Positions 28,266-37,912 of a DNA stretch of 64,000 bases are shown here, one piece after another. Under the pieces are notes generated by a model, which worked only from the letters and a program-made list of their open reading frames with translations, was not told the DNA's origin and did not search any database. This stretch comes from Saccharospirillum sp. Lineage in GTDB: Bacteria > Pseudomonadota > Gammaproteobacteria > Pseudomonadales > Natronospirillaceae. The stretch's first letter is position 1. Every line of letters begins with the position of its first letter. Location: contig JAIUML010000001.1 of the NCBI GenBank assembly GCA_022565595.1, forward strand, positions 310,001 through 374,000, in the 5' to 3' direction. The translations under genes and the position numbers were made by a program.

Positions 28266-29131
28266 GAGGTCTCATCCTGAGTGCGGATCATGCCTTCCTG
28301 GGCGGTGCTTGCCACCAATACCCCTGTGCGATCAAAAATCTGGCCGCGAACGAAGCCTCGCGCGCCGCTGGAACTGGGGCTATCGGCAACGTAAAGCAGC
28401 CAGTCGTCGAGGCGGAAGGGGCGATGGAACCAGATGGCATGATCAAGGCTGGCGATCGAAAGCCCTGGCTTCATCATCGAAATACCGTGCGGCATCAAGG
28501 CGGTTTCCAGGAAGCCATAGTCGGTGGTGTAGGCGAGCATGGATTGATGCACTGCGGGGTCGTCTGGCAAGGAACCATTGGCGCGGATCCACATATGGCG
28601 CTTGGCAATGCCATGTCGAGGCCGGAAGGGGTTCTGAGCTTCGACAATGCGATACTCAATGGGCCGCTCAGCGGTAAAGAGATCCCGAACCCGACCTGGA
28701 ATTTCGTCAGCATGATCCCGGTACAGCTTCACTTCGGACTCCAGCACTTCCGGCCCGGGAACATTAGGCATGGCATCCTGGTGCTCGAGGCCAGACTCTT
28801 CCTTCTGGAATGACGCAGTCATGGCAAGGATGGGTTTGTCGAACTGGCTGGCGATGACGCGGCGCACGCTGAAGGAGCGACCATCGCGGATCAGTTCCAC
28901 CTCGTACTCGATCGGGTGTTGGGTATCCCCCGGGCGCAAGAAGTAGCTGTGCAATGAATGCGGAGCTCGACTATCGAGCGTTTGCATGGCCGCGGAGAGT
29001 GCCTGGCCGAGCACCTGTCCACCAAACACCTTGGGGTAGCCCAGATCCTGCGACAAACCGCGGTAACGCAACTGGCCGATGGGCTCCAGTGCCAGCAATT
29101 CGATCAGTCGCTCAACAACAGCATTTGCCAT
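28262..29131 (-). CDS. tesB: Acyl-CoA thioesterase II
   Basis: TesB hydrolyses medium- and long-chain acyl-CoAs. The 289-residue protein has a double hot-dog fold signature: VFGGQVLGQALSAA and LHSYFLRPGD in the first half, LDHAIWFHRPFRLDDWLLY in the second, and GRGQIF-like FVRGQIFDRTG near the end. Length is canonical. It begins the tesB-ubiX-glycosyltransferase group. Confidence 0.95.
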   Translation of the reverse strand: MANAVVERLIELLALEPIGQLRYRGLSQDLGYPKVFGGQVLGQALSAAMQTLDSRAPHSLHSYFLRPGDTQHPIEYEVELIRDGRSFSVRRVIASQFDKPILAMTASFQKEESGLEHQDAMPNVPGPEVLESEVKLYRDHADEIPGRVRDLFTAERPIEYRIVEAQNPFRPRHGIAKRHMWIRANGSLPDDPAVHQSMLAYTTDYGFLETALMPHGISMMKPGLSIASLDHAIWFHRPFRLDDWLLYVADSPSSSGARGFVRGQIFDRTGVLVASTAQEGMIRTQDETS

Positions 29132-29375
29132 TTTCTCTCCTCAGCAGTACCTTAGTCATAAATTCATCGTTCTCTGTTGCAATTGTGTCAAATTAGTGGC
29201 GAAGGCAGTTCGACAATTTTGAACGCCTCTGTTGTACAATATTTTGACACCTGCATCACCGTAACGCTGTTTGAAACGATGCAGCAGTCACAGTATAACA
29301 AGGAAACAGGGTTCCCGGCTCGCTATCAGGCGTTTTGTTCTATAGTGACAGGGTACCTCGACCGGAGAGGCGACT

Positions 29376-29969
29376 ATGACCAATACGGCCAAGCAACACC
29401 AGAATAGCGACCTGGAGTGGAGCTTATCGTCCATTGCGGAACGTGAGCGTGCTGTCCAGTTTGTGCAATGCTTCGAAAGCAAGCTGTGCGTCTATTCGCC
29501 CTCGGTAGAGCAATTTTACACCAATTACACCCTGCATTTTCCCAGTGGGGAAAACAGTAAAATGGTGGTCCTGCCCAACCCTTACGCTTTTCACGATACC
29601 TTTCATGGCGTCGACCCAATAGCGGTGCGCGATACCGGCTTTCACATCGTACCAGGTGAGTTGCTGGGCAAAGCTGGCCTGTACATCATCGTAAAATACC
29701 GCGACCGCGACGTAAAACCGGTGCCCATGCCGCTGAAGCAGGCACTGAAGAAGATGATTCGTACCCGACACAGCGAAGATCCCTTCCTGCCGATTCTGGT
29801 CAAGGGCGATCTCCGAGAGTTCAATGCCAAACTACCCTGCCTGCACCTGCATAGAGTCAAGCTGGGCAACCTGCCCCACCGTTCCGCCTTCGAGAAACAA
29901 AGCATCCAGAACGCCATTCTTGACAAACTGATCGACCTTCATGATCAGGCGGACACGTTAAAGTATTGA
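29376..29969 (+). CDS. Hypothetical protein, 197 aa
   Basis: I do not recognise a family. The predicted protein is soluble, has no signal peptide or membrane segment, and is rich in basic and aromatic residues (LYIIVKYRDRDVKP near 100). Sequence such as PNPYAFHDTFHGVD is not low-complexity. GGAGAGG lies 6 nt before the ATG, which supports a real gene. It stands alone, with a 244-nt upstream region that also serves tesB and contains AT-rich promoter-like sequence, and it is convergent with alkB. Confidence 0.6.
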   Translation: MTNTAKQHQNSDLEWSLSSIAERERAVQFVQCFESKLCVYSPSVEQFYTNYTLHFPSGENSKMVVLPNPYAFHDTFHGVDPIAVRDTGFHIVPGELLGKAGLYIIVKYRDRDVKPVPMPLKQALKKMIRTRHSEDPFLPILVKGDLREFNAKLPCLHLHRVKLGNLPHRSAFEKQSIQNAILDKLIDLHDQADTLKY

Positions 29970-30045
29970 TCCTGGTTTAATTGGTTTATCGATAAAACCC
30001 GCAGGGGCCAATGACCGTCGTTATCCCGGCATTTGTGGTGAACCA

Positions 30046-30630
30046 TCACGAAAGCACCCGACGAAAGGTCAAGCTGACCCGATCTTCAGCATGGGCTCGT
30101 TTGGGCACAGAGTGTTGCCAGTGGTGCTGCATGGCCCCTTGCATGATCAGCAGGTCGCCCGCGGCGAGGGGAATGGTCAGGGTGTCCTGGTGGTCTTCCG
30201 TTCGACGCAAACGAAAATCACGTTGTGCTCCGAAGGAGAGGCTGACAACAGTAGGGTTTGGCCCGAGTTCGGGTTCGTTGTCGGCGTGCCATCCCATGCC
30301 ATCCTGACCGTGTCGGTACCAGTTGGCCAATAGGGTGTTGAAAGGGATTCCGGCTTGTTGCTGAACAGCCTTAACCAGGGGCTCGATAAAGCCCGGCCAG
30401 CCGCTTGCTTCAAGTGTCTGGCCGCTGTACTGGTAGCGTACACCCGCTTCGCCCAGCCAGGCTTCGAGCCTGGGAATGGGGTGCTCCTGGCCGTAGACCT
30501 TGATACGACTTTGCTGCCAGGGCAACTCATCTACCAAACGTTGCAGCCACAGTTCGCAGTCTGGCCACCACTTCCGGTACACTACAAGTTGTCCACTGGC
30601 ATCATCCAGCAAGGTTTCAGACTCGATCAT
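30046..30630 (-). CDS. alkB: AlkB-type Fe(II)/2-oxoglutarate dioxygenase
   Basis: AlkB-type enzymes reverse N-alkyl damage in DNA or RNA. The 194-residue protein resembles the ALKBH2/3-like short form: PRLEAWLGEAGVRYQYSG near 53-70, the iron ligands H115 and D117 in WHADNEPELG and H173 in HHWQHSVPK, and 2-oxoglutarate-binding arginines R184 and R190 in RVSLTFR. There is no ada neighbour. Its start codon overlaps that of the divergent small gene at 30629, so its leader lies inside that gene. Confidence 0.9.
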   Translation of the reverse strand: MIESETLLDDASGQLVVYRKWWPDCELWLQRLVDELPWQQSRIKVYGQEHPIPRLEAWLGEAGVRYQYSGQTLEASGWPGFIEPLVKAVQQQAGIPFNTLLANWYRHGQDGMGWHADNEPELGPNPTVVSLSFGAQRDFRLRRTEDHQDTLTIPLAAGDLLIMQGAMQHHWQHSVPKRAHAEDRVSLTFRRVLS

Positions 30631-30964
30631 GGCAACTACCGCAGAAAGTGCACAACAGTGGTTGGAGGAAAAAAAGCCCTCAACCGAAGAGATTCAGTCC
30701 GTTATTACAAAACTGGAAGCCCGCATCGAACAGCAAGGTGAAGACGACCCGGCCATGGCTGGTTCTGTGGATGCCTTGCTGCTATTGCAGGCCTATCTTG
30801 CCCGGGCACCCAGCCCTGAGCAAGAAATTGATACCGTCTCAGAATCGGACGCGCCTGGCCTGGACAACTCCGCATTGATACCCGATGCCGACCCGGTAGA
30901 GCTCGAAGCCGAGGTCAAGCGCCGCGCCTTCGAAGCATTGAAGGCGCAGCTCAAGGACCTATAG
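30629..30964 (+). CDS. Small acidic protein of unknown function
   Basis: The reading frame gives about 111 residues, beginning MATTAESAQQWLEEKKPSTEEI. It is strongly acidic, predicted helical with an alanine/leucine-rich middle (DALLLLQAYLARAP), and has no domain I recognise. ATG 30629 overlaps the alkB ATG on the other strand (CATG, 2-nt shared core). An AAGG 14 nt upstream is a poor ribosome site, so a longer N-terminus is possible. Confidence 0.55.
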   Translation: MATTAESAQQWLEEKKPSTEEIQSVITKLEARIEQQGEDDPAMAGSVDALLLLQAYLARAPSPEQEIDTVSESDAPGLDNSALIPDADPVELEAEVKRRAFEALKAQLKDL

Positions 30965-31023
30965 CCCCCAAAGTGGTGCAAGGATGCACTGCCAAACGAC
31001 TGGATCCGGTTTCGGGATAAAGA

Positions 31024-31608
31024 CTAGTTAGTCACTTCCCAATTGCGCAACTGCGCGATCTCTCGAGTGTGGCGTCGCACAGTGTCGGTCGCCAACATAC
31101 GGGCCTGCGCATCCACGCTCTGGTTAACCACCAATTGCCCAACGGCAATGGCGACTTCATGGTGCCAGAGCATCAACTGTGCGAAGTAAGCATCGTCTTC
31201 CAGATCAGCGTCCACAAAGCGCGCATCCACTGTTTTCATGCGCTCACTCAGTGTCTCGATGCTGGCTATCACCAGTTCGGCGTTTTCACCGACATTGGGG
31301 CGGCTGTTTCGACCCTTCCAGGTTTCGATTTCTACGAGTTCGTTTTCGACCTTGGCAATGGCCGAACGCGCTACGCGCTGCAAGGTTGCGGCTTGCAATT
31401 GATCGACCTTCATTTCAGACAAACGGGCGGCATTACGATATTGCTCGGAAATCAGATTGGCAAAGTCGTGATTTGCATCACCGGTCGCTTCATACTCATA
31501 CAAGGACGCCTTGAGCGCCACTCCTTGCTCTCGCAGACTGTCAGACTGCGCCATTGCCGTGCCAAAAAGGCCCAAAACGACAACCACCAACCCTTGCCAT
31601 ATCTTCAT
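31024..31608 (-). CDS. Exported DUF305/DUF4142-like helical protein
   Basis: The 194-residue protein has a signal peptide (MKIWQGLVVVVLGLFGTAMA) and is otherwise helical. Near residues 142-190 it reads FAQLMLWHHEVAIA...REIAQLRNWE, matching the DUF305 pattern (F-A-x-x-M-x-x-H-H...E-I-x-x-M/L-R-x-W). Some proteins of this type have been linked to metals; for this one that is only suggestive. It is a single gene next to the ugp regulatory region. Confidence 0.65.
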   Translation of the reverse strand: MKIWQGLVVVVLGLFGTAMAQSDSLREQGVALKASLYEYEATGDANHDFANLISEQYRNAARLSEMKVDQLQAATLQRVARSAIAKVENELVEIETWKGRNSRPNVGENAELVIASIETLSERMKTVDARFVDADLEDDAYFAQLMLWHHEVAIAVGQLVVNQSVDAQARMLATDTVRRHTREIAQLRNWEVTN

Positions 31609-32125
31609 GAATAGCTCCCATTAGAGTGACTTACTTATAACTCTAACGGATTTTATCAAAAATCTCGCAACGCCGCCTTTTTTATTAACGACTCTCCTCG
31701 AGTGGCCTTTGTTCGCCCGCTCCTCTGCGGTGAATCAAGCCTTTCAATCCGCCATTTGACTGCTCTTTCAATTGAAAACACACTTTCCTGATTGACTGTA
31801 ATTTTATCGTAACAATTCAATACTAACCTGAGATTCAAGAGAAACGAGCATTTCTCTTGTCATTATTGTTCGTTTAATGCTACTTTCATTGTTCGTTCGA
31901 AACACTGCAATAAAAATGTCATAACGAATGTGGTTCGTACTTTGAAGCGCTTGCGACAGCTGGCACGCCGTTAAAGACCAGTATGGATGTTCCTTCACTG
32001 TGAGCACTCTACTGGCCTCGGCCAAGGCTCAGTTTTCGGCGGTCAATTAAGTAGCACTTTTGTCACAAAAGGCTGGAAGTTAGCTCAATCAACGTTCTGA
32101 CCACAACCAACGCTTGGAGACAGAG
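31609..32125 (+). promoter_or_regulatory. Long regulatory region upstream of the ugp locus
   Basis: About 517 nt without a convincing gene, AT-richer than the neighbours. It holds a perfect 9-bp inverted repeat CAAGAGAAA/TTTCTCTTG (31836-31859), two direct repeats ATTGTTCGTT 23 nt apart (31865 and 31888), and a perfect palindrome CTTTTGT-C-ACAAAAG (32057-32071). These are operator candidates for the ugp genes. No clean sigma-70 promoter could be fixed by eye. Confidence 0.55.
31865..31905 (+). promoter_or_regulatory. Candidate GlpR/DeoR-type operator repeats
   Basis: Two copies of ATTGTTCGTT lie at 31865-31874 and 31888-31897; the second continues into CGAAACAC, making a partial dyad. E. coli GlpR sites are built from TGTTCG/CGAACA half-sites, and a GlpR-like regulator is encoded in this locus at 37145. 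Binding is an inference. Confidence 0.45.
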
Positions 32126-33448
32126 ATGTACTTAGGAAAAAAAATAACCATTAGCGCCTTAGCCATGACCATGGCCATGGGCAGTGCTCACGCAACCACG
32201 ACCGTCAACTGGTGGCATGCCCTGGGTGGCGAATTGGGCGAATTGCTCGAAGACGTCGCTACCGGCTTCAATGAAAGCCAGGATCAATACCGGGTCGTGC
32301 CCAGTTTCCGTGGTACCTACACTGAGACCATGACCGGCGCCATTGCGGCCTTCCGTGCACGTCAGCAGCCACACATTGTGCAGGTATTCGAGGTCGGTAC
32401 TGGCACCATGATGGCCGCTGAGGGAGCCACCTACCCCATCTACCAATTGATGGCAGATTACAACCGCAACTTCGACAAAGATGCCTACTTGCCTGCCGTT
32501 GTGGGTTACTACACAGACCCGAACGGCAACATGCTGTCTTTCCCGTTCAATTCCTCAACGCCCATCATGTACTACAACAAGGACATCTTTGAAGCGGCAG
32601 GCCTTGATCCAGAACAGCCACCTGAAACATGGGCAGAAATGGAAGCCGCCTCATTGCAGATCCTTGAGTCAGGCGCTGCCGACTGTGGTTTCACAACCTC
32701 CTGGCCGAGCTGGGTAATGCTCGAAAACTTCACTGCCTGGCATAATCTGCCCCTTGGTACCAAGGAAAACGGCTTTGCTGGTTTCGACACCGAATTCAAT
32801 TTCAATAATGAGCATGTCGCTCGCCATTGGGACAACCTGAAAGCCTGGCAAGATGCTGGCGCCTTCAAATGGGGTGGCCCTGGCCCTGGCCCGGATGCGG
32901 CACCCATGTTCTACTCCAGTGAGTGCGCCATGTTCTTTGGCTCGTCTGCCAGCCGCGCCGGTGTGCTGCGAAACGCCGACTTCAACGTAGGCTTTGGCTT
33001 CCAGCCTTATTACGATGACATCGAAGGCGCACCGCAAAACACCATCATCGGTGGTGCGACTCTGTGGGTTCTGCGCGGGCACAGCGATGCAGAATACGAA
33101 GCGGTCTCTGCCTTCTTCGAATACCTGTCTCTGCCCGAAGTACAGGCTGAATGGCATCAGTTGACTGGCTACTTGCCGATCACCCAGGCTGCCTACGACT
33201 TGACTGCAGAGCAGGGTTATTACGATGCCAACCCAGGCGCCGATACCTCGATCAAGCAGATGACGCTGAATGAGCCGACCGAGAACTCCAAAGGTTTGCG
33301 TTTTGGTAACTTCGTGCAGATTCGGGATGTCATCTCTGAAGAGATGGAAGCGGTCATGACCGGTGCCAAATCTGGCCAGCAAGCAGCGGATGCTGCCGTA
33401 CGTCGTGGCAATGCGTTGCTGAGAGATTTTGAGGCAGCCAACCGCTAA
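32126..33448 (+). CDS. ugpB: sn-Glycerol-3-phosphate ABC transporter, substrate-binding protein
   Basis: UgpB is the periplasmic receptor for glycerol-3-phosphate and glycerophosphodiesters. The protein is about 440 residues with a signal peptide (to SAHA near 24), then [39 protein letters not shown], and [22 protein letters not shown], characteristic of UgpB rather than maltose-type receptors. I chose ATG 32126 (GGAGA 5 nt upstream) over an in-frame TTG at 32114. It is first in the locus and followed by a terminator-like hairpin. Confidence 0.92.
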   Translation: MYLGKKITISALAMTMAMGSAHATTTVNWWHALGGELGELLEDVATGFNESQDQYRVVPSFRGTYTETMTGAIAAFRARQQPHIVQVFEVGTGTMMAAEGATYPIYQLMADYNRNFDKDAYLPAVVGYYTDPNGNMLSFPFNSSTPIMYYNKDIFEAAGLDPEQPPETWAEMEAASLQILESGAADCGFTTSWPSWVMLENFTAWHNLPLGTKENGFAGFDTEFNFNNEHVARHWDNLKAWQDAGAFKWGGPGPGPDAAPMFYSSECAMFFGSSASRAGVLRNADFNVGFGFQPYYDDIEGAPQNTIIGGATLWVLRGHSDAEYEAVSAFFEYLSLPEVQAEWHQLTGYLPITQAAYDLTAEQGYYDANPGADTSIKQMTLNEPTENSKGLRFGNFVQIRDVISEEMEAVMTGAKSGQQAADAAVRRGNALLRDFEAANR

Positions 33449-33465
33449 GCACAGTATGTGTCTAC

Positions 33466-33495
33466 AAGCCCCTGGCATTTCAGCAGGGGCTTTTT
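33466..33495 (+). terminator. Intra-operon terminator/stabilising hairpin after ugpB
   Basis: AAGCCCCTG pairs with CAGGGGCTT and runs into T residues. Placed between the binding-protein gene and the permeases, it would let ugpB be expressed more strongly than the membrane components. Confidence 0.8.
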
Positions 33496-33516
33496 AATGT
33501 AAAGGCCTACCTACTT

Positions 33517-34401
33517 ATGCAAACGAAAAAGATGACCTTCAACCATCGTTGGTTGCCGTACCTTCTGTTGGCTCCACAGGTCATTATCACTATCATCTTC
33601 TTTATCTGGCCTGCATCGCAGGCACTCTACCAATCCTTGCTGCGCCAGGATGCCTTCGGTTTTCGAACCACCTTTGTCTGGTTCGATAATTTCCAGCGGC
33701 TGTTTGTGGACGACCTTTATGTGAACTCACTCAAGGTCACTCTGATATTCGCCGTGGGTACAACCTTGCTGTCGATGTCTGTAGCGTTGTTGTTTGCCGT
33801 CATGGTTAACAAGATGATTCGCAGTCGTGATGCTTATACCACCTTCCTGGTTTGGCCTTATGCGGTCGCACCTGCCATTGCCGGGGTGCTCTGGTGGTTC
33901 ATTTTTAACCCTTCCATCGGCATTTTACCTTACGCTCTGGATATGTTTGGCATCAATTGGAACCATCGTTCCAATGGCGATCAGGCGATGTTGCTGGTTA
34001 TTATCGCTGCAGCCTGGAAGCAGATTTCTTACAACTTCCTGTTTTTCCTGGCCGGTTTGCAATCGGTACCGCATTCGCTGATTGAAGCGGCGGCCATCGA
34101 TGGAGCTGGACGCGTCAAACGATTCTGGACCATCGTCTTTCCTTTGCTGTCACCCATCACTTTCTTCCTGATGGTCGTGAACGTTGTCTACGCCATGTTC
34201 GATACCTTCGGTGTGATACACGCCACCACAGAAGGCGGGCCAGCTCAGGCAACCAACATTCTGGTGTACAAGGTTTACCGGGATGGTTTTGTGGGTATGA
34301 ACCTCGGATCCTCAGCCGCTCAGTCGGTTATCTTGATGGCCATTGTCGTCGTGTTAACCGTTATCCAGTTCCGCTTTATTGAGCGCAGAGTGAATTACTA
34401 G
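33517..34401 (+). CDS. ugpA: sn-Glycerol-3-phosphate ABC transporter, permease UgpA
   Basis: Inner-membrane permease subunit. The 294-residue protein has about six transmembrane segments and the cytoplasmic EAA loop [20 protein letters not shown] near residue 190, which docks onto the ATPase. Order B-A-E-C is that of enteric ugp operons. It is 10 nt from ugpE. Confidence 0.93.
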   Translation: MQTKKMTFNHRWLPYLLLAPQVIITIIFFIWPASQALYQSLLRQDAFGFRTTFVWFDNFQRLFVDDLYVNSLKVTLIFAVGTTLLSMSVALLFAVMVNKMIRSRDAYTTFLVWPYAVAPAIAGVLWWFIFNPSIGILPYALDMFGINWNHRSNGDQAMLLVIIAAAWKQISYNFLFFLAGLQSVPHSLIEAAAIDGAGRVKRFWTIVFPLLSPITFFLMVVNVVYAMFDTFGVIHATTEGGPAQATNILVYKVYRDGFVGMNLGSSAAQSVILMAIVVVLTVIQFRFIERRVNY

Positions 34402-34411
34402 GAGTCCGTTC

Positions 34412-35260
34412 ATGGTTGAAAATAACCGATGGGGCAATATTCTTGCTCATACCATTTTAATATTTGGTGTCGCCCTGGTTGTGTTCCCGGTGTACGTGGC
34501 GATTATCGCCTCAACGCACCCAAGCGGAACCTTTCTGCGCGGCACAATTCCATTACTACCAGGCGGTGAAGCCTGGGAGAACTACAAGACGGTGATGTTT
34601 GAAGGCCGTTCTCGAGCCGGTACACCACCGATCTCCTTGATGCTGTGGAACAGTTTTGTCATGGCAATGGCCATTACCATCGGCAAGTTGTCGATCTCGC
34701 TGCTATCGGCCTTTGCCATCGTCTACTTTCGGTTCCCGTTCCGCCTGTTCTTCTTCTGGATCATCTTTCTGACGCTGATGTTGCCTGTTGAGGTGCGTAT
34801 CGTACCAACCTTTCAGGTTGTTGCTGATCTTGGCATGTTGAACAGTTTTGCCGGCTTATCGATACCGCTGATAGCCTCTGCAACGGCAACCTTTCTCTTC
34901 CGGCAGTTCTTTATGACCATTCCGGAGGAAATGCTGGAAGCCTCGAGGGTCGATGGCGCAGGGCCATTCAAGTTCTTCAAAGACATACTGCTGCCGCTGT
35001 CCATTACCAACATAGCGGCGCTCTTTGTCATCATGTTTATCTATGGCTGGAACCAGTACTTGTGGCCACTGCTGATAACCACTGACCCCAACTACTACAC
35101 TATTGTGATGGGCATCCAACGCATGGTGACCGGTGGTGACAGTGAACCGCTTTGGCACCTGGTCATGGCAACGGTTGTTTTAGCCGCCTTGCCGCCGGTT
35201 CTGGTGATTCTTTTTATGCAACGGCTTTTCGTCAAAGGCCTGACGGAAACGGAGAAGTAA
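34412..35260 (+). CDS. ugpE: sn-Glycerol-3-phosphate ABC transporter, permease UgpE
   Basis: Second permease subunit of the glycerol-3-phosphate importer. The 282-residue protein has six predicted helices and the EAA loop EASRVDGAGPFKFFKDILLP near residue 175. GWNQYLWPLLITTDPNYYTI near 212 is typical of UgpE. It lies 3 nt before ugpC, so they are coupled. Confidence 0.93.
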   Translation: MVENNRWGNILAHTILIFGVALVVFPVYVAIIASTHPSGTFLRGTIPLLPGGEAWENYKTVMFEGRSRAGTPPISLMLWNSFVMAMAITIGKLSISLLSAFAIVYFRFPFRLFFFWIIFLTLMLPVEVRIVPTFQVVADLGMLNSFAGLSIPLIASATATFLFRQFFMTIPEEMLEASRVDGAGPFKFFKDILLPLSITNIAALFVIMFIYGWNQYLWPLLITTDPNYYTIVMGIQRMVTGGDSEPLWHLVMATVVLAALPPVLVILFMQRLFVKGLTETEK

Positions 35261-35263
35261 CAG

Positions 35264-36316
35264 ATGGCATCCATCAAGATTAACAACCTGGGTAAAGTAT
35301 ACGCGGGCGATGTTCGCGCTGTAGAAGACATCAACCTCGACATCGCCGATGGCGAGTTCATTGTATTGGTAGGCCCTTCCGGTTGCGGAAAATCCACACT
35401 GCTGCGTATGATAGCTGGCCTGGAAACCATTACTGAAGGCGACCTCTTTATTGGCGACAAACGCGTCAATGGCCTGGAACCGGCAGAGCGTGATATCGCC
35501 ATGGTGTTTCAGAATTACGCGCTTTACCCGCACATGACGGTCTACAACAATTTGGCCTATGGTTTGAAGAATAGAGGCTTTCCTAAAGACGAGATCGAAA
35601 AGCGTGTGCAGGAAACAGCAAAGATGCTGGAAATCGAGCAGTTTCTTGACCGCAAACCCCGTGCACTGTCCGGCGGTCAACGCCAACGGGTTGCCATGGG
35701 TCGAGCTCTGGTGCGCGAGCCTGCGGCGTTTTTGTTGGATGAGCCATTGTCCAACCTGGACGCCAAATTGCGCGTACAGATGCGACTCGAAATCAAGCAA
35801 CTGCAACGCCGACTGAAAACCACCTCCCTGTACGTGACCCACGACCAGCTCGAGGCGATGACGCTGGGCGACCGACTGGTGGTTTTGAATCAAGGCAATA
35901 TCGAACAGGTTGGCTCGCCCATCGATGTGTACAACCGGCCCGAAAGCCTCTTTGTTGCAGAGTTCATTGGCTCACCCAGCATGAACCTGTTCTCTCAAGC
36001 CGACCTTGATGGTCCGACCAATGAAAACGCAGCCAAACATTTGCCCGAGGGCACAGACATTCTTGGTCTGCGGCCAGATCAACTCCTGTTCGAAGCACCG
36101 GATACACCGCACATCCGACTGGATTGCAAAGTGGCATTGTACGAACCTGCTGGTGCAGAGAGTCACCTTTACCTGATTTTGAACAGCAATGGACAGCACG
36201 TCACCATGAGAGTGCACGGCGAACCGCCGGTCCATGAGGGGGGCGATATCTCCATCTATGCACCTGTCAGTGCCGTGCATCCATTCAACAGTACAAGCGG
36301 GCGTCGAACCGACTGA
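35264..36316 (+). CDS. ugpC: sn-Glycerol-3-phosphate ABC transporter, ATP-binding protein UgpC
   Basis: The ATPase that powers the importer. The 350-residue protein has Walker [10 protein letters not shown] near 37-45, signature [16 protein letters not shown] near 134, Walker [16 protein letters not shown], switch His in [15 protein letters not shown], and a C-terminal TOBE regulatory domain (PDQLLFEAP). Length and start are canonical. Confidence 0.95.
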   Translation: MASIKINNLGKVYAGDVRAVEDINLDIADGEFIVLVGPSGCGKSTLLRMIAGLETITEGDLFIGDKRVNGLEPAERDIAMVFQNYALYPHMTVYNNLAYGLKNRGFPKDEIEKRVQETAKMLEIEQFLDRKPRALSGGQRQRVAMGRALVREPAAFLLDEPLSNLDAKLRVQMRLEIKQLQRRLKTTSLYVTHDQLEAMTLGDRLVVLNQGNIEQVGSPIDVYNRPESLFVAEFIGSPSMNLFSQADLDGPTNENAAKHLPEGTDILGLRPDQLLFEAPDTPHIRLDCKVALYEPAGAESHLYLILNSNGQHVTMRVHGEPPVHEGGDISIYAPVSAVHPFNSTSGRRTD

Positions 36317-36337
36317 CCGCTAATTGCGAAAGAAACA

Positions 36338-36357
36338 AGCCGGGTTTCCACCCGGCT
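36338..36357 (+). other. Hairpin between ugpC and ugpQ
   Basis: AGCCGGGT and ACCCGGCT form a perfect 8-bp stem with a TTCC loop, without a following T-run. It probably marks an RNA-processing or attenuation point inside the operon rather than a full terminator. Confidence 0.5.
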
Positions 36358-36407
36358 GCGTATCATACAAGATAAGGGCCCATAGCCCGTCAAGAAAAGG
36401 ACCAACC

Positions 36408-37148
36408 ATGATCGCCGACCGCCTGATTGCCCATAGAGGATGCTCCTTGCTCGCACCGGAGAATACCCTTGGCGCCATGGCACTGACCAAAAACCTGGGC
36501 GTCACCTGGGTAGAGATCGATGCCAACCTTGTTGGTGACGGCAACGTTATCGTTTTTCATGACAATCATTTGAATCGTCTGACCAACGGCCAGGGCAAGC
36601 TTGTCGACACCAACCTTGGAGCTTTGTCCAAGCTGGAAGCAGGCAGCCATTTCTCGGCAGATTACGCAGGTGAACCCATCCCCACCCTTGATGCCATGTT
36701 GCAGCAACTGAGTCGTGATGAAATGGGCCTGAATCTTGAAATCAAGGTTTACCCTGAGTTCAAGGCCGAGCAGATCGTACCCGCAGTCATTCGCTCTCTG
36801 GAAAACCACTGGCAGGACTTTGACCGATTGATCATCTCCAGTTTTTCCATTGAAGCCCTGGCTCTGGTTCGCCAACAAAAGCCCGAGTGGCAGTTGGGCC
36901 AACTATGGGTCAACCTTCCTAAAAACTGGCTGGCACTAGCGGAACCGCTCGACCTCGTCAGCATTCACTGCGATGGTGAGCGATTGACTGAGGAGCAAGC
37001 GCAGGCTGTTAAAGCCGCAGGCTATGACCTGTATGTCTATACGATCAACGATAAAGCGGAAGGAGAGAAGCTCTTCACAATGGGCGTTGATGGGCTGATT
37101 ACCGATGACCCTACCCTCTTTGCTGAACTTGATATCGACCATGCATGA
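36408..37148 (+). CDS. ugpQ: Cytoplasmic glycerophosphodiester phosphodiesterase
   Basis: UgpQ hydrolyses imported glycerophosphodiesters to glycerol-3-phosphate and an alcohol. The protein is about 246 residues, with IAHRGCSLLAPENTLGA (catalytic HRG...ENT), EIDANLVGDGNVIVFHDNHLNRLTNG-type metal and catalytic residues, LNLEIKVYP, and GVDGLITDDP at the end. There is no signal peptide, in line with UgpQ and unlike periplasmic GlpQ. ATG 36408, with AAAAGG upstream, gives this start; an in-frame extension upstream is spurious. It overlaps the regulator gene by 4 nt. Confidence 0.92.
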   Translation: MIADRLIAHRGCSLLAPENTLGAMALTKNLGVTWVEIDANLVGDGNVIVFHDNHLNRLTNGQGKLVDTNLGALSKLEAGSHFSADYAGEPIPTLDAMLQQLSRDEMGLNLEIKVYPEFKAEQIVPAVIRSLENHWQDFDRLIISSFSIEALALVRQQKPEWQLGQLWVNLPKNWLALAEPLDLVSIHCDGERLTEEQAQAVKAAGYDLYVYTINDKAEGEKLFTMGVDGLITDDPTLFAELDIDHA

Positions 37149-37912
37149 AACTGACTGACCGCCAACAGACCATCTTGCTATGGGTTCGCCAGGCTGGTCA
37201 TCTCGAAGTCGAACTCCTCGCCAAACGTTTTGAGGTCACCCCTCAAACCATTCGGCGAGATATCAATGCACTGTGTGAAACGGGGCTACTGCGCCGTCAC
37301 TATGGCGGTGTCAGCTTGCCCTCTGCTAGCAGCAACTTACCCTTTGCTTCTCGTCAAATCATCAATCAAAACGCCAAGATACAAATTGCGCAACGACTTG
37401 CCCAGCACATGCCCGATGGTGCTTCGGTTTTCTTGGGCATAGGCACTACCGTAGAGTTTGTGGCCAGGGCCCTGGCTGATCATCAGGATCTGAAAGTTCT
37501 GACCAATAACCTGAATGTTGCCTCCTTGCTATGCAATAGTCCCAGCATAGAAGTGAGGGTCGCAGGAGGTCAGCTTCGTCATAACGACCACGATCTGGTG
37601 GGAGAAGAAACGACCCACTTTTTCAACAATTTCCAGGTGGATTACGGAGTCATAGGGGCTGGCAGCCTGGACGCGCATTATGGGCTTATGGACTTTGATG
37701 TTCGCGAGTCAATGATCAGCAGAGCCATTCTCGGGAATGCGCGTCAACGCGTACTGGTTGCTGACCACAGCAAGTGGAATCGCTCGGCTTTGGCAAAGGT
37801 TGCAGAGTTTACCGAGCTGGACCTGTTCATCACGGATAGCCTGCCCAGACTTGAACCGAACGTCCTGCCAGCATCACTCGATGTCATTGAAACTGAGGCG
37901 ACTTCACCATGA
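37145..37912 (+). CDS. glpR: DeoR-family repressor, GlpR-like
   Basis: A DeoR-type regulator, probably responding to glycerol-3-phosphate. The 255-residue protein has a winged helix (AKRFEVTPQTIRRDINALC at about 26-44, then GLLRRHYGGV) and a C-terminal sugar-phosphate sensor domain with FLGIGTTVEFVARAL, LTNNLNVASLL and VLVADHSKWNR. This resembles E. coli GlpR. Its place inside the ugp locus suggests it controls this locus. It overlaps both neighbours by 4 nt. Confidence 0.88.
   Translation: MKLTDRQQTILLWVRQAGHLEVELLAKRFEVTPQTIRRDINALCETGLLRRHYGGVSLPSASSNLPFASRQIINQNAKIQIAQRLAQHMPDGASVFLGIGTTVEFVARALADHQDLKVLTNNLNVASLLCNSPSIEVRVAGGQLRHNDHDLVGEETTHFFNNFQVDYGVIGAGSLDAHYGLMDFDVRESMISRAILGNARQRVLVADHSKWNRSALAKVAEFTELDLFITDSLPRLEPNVLPASLDVIETEATSP

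Noticed and set aside
31916-31936. Possible Pho box (TGTCATAACGAATGTGG) upstream of ugpB
   Set aside because: Only the first half matches the PhoB consensus; the second repeat is poor, so PhoB control is not claimed.
31804-32025. 73-codon minus-strand frame in the ugp regulatory region
   Set aside because: No plausible ribosome site, no family, and it overlaps symmetric operator-like elements.
36324-36407. 28-residue N-terminal extension of ugpQ
   Set aside because: The extension spans the hairpin at 36338-36357 and lacks homology; ATG 36408 with AAAAGG is a better start.
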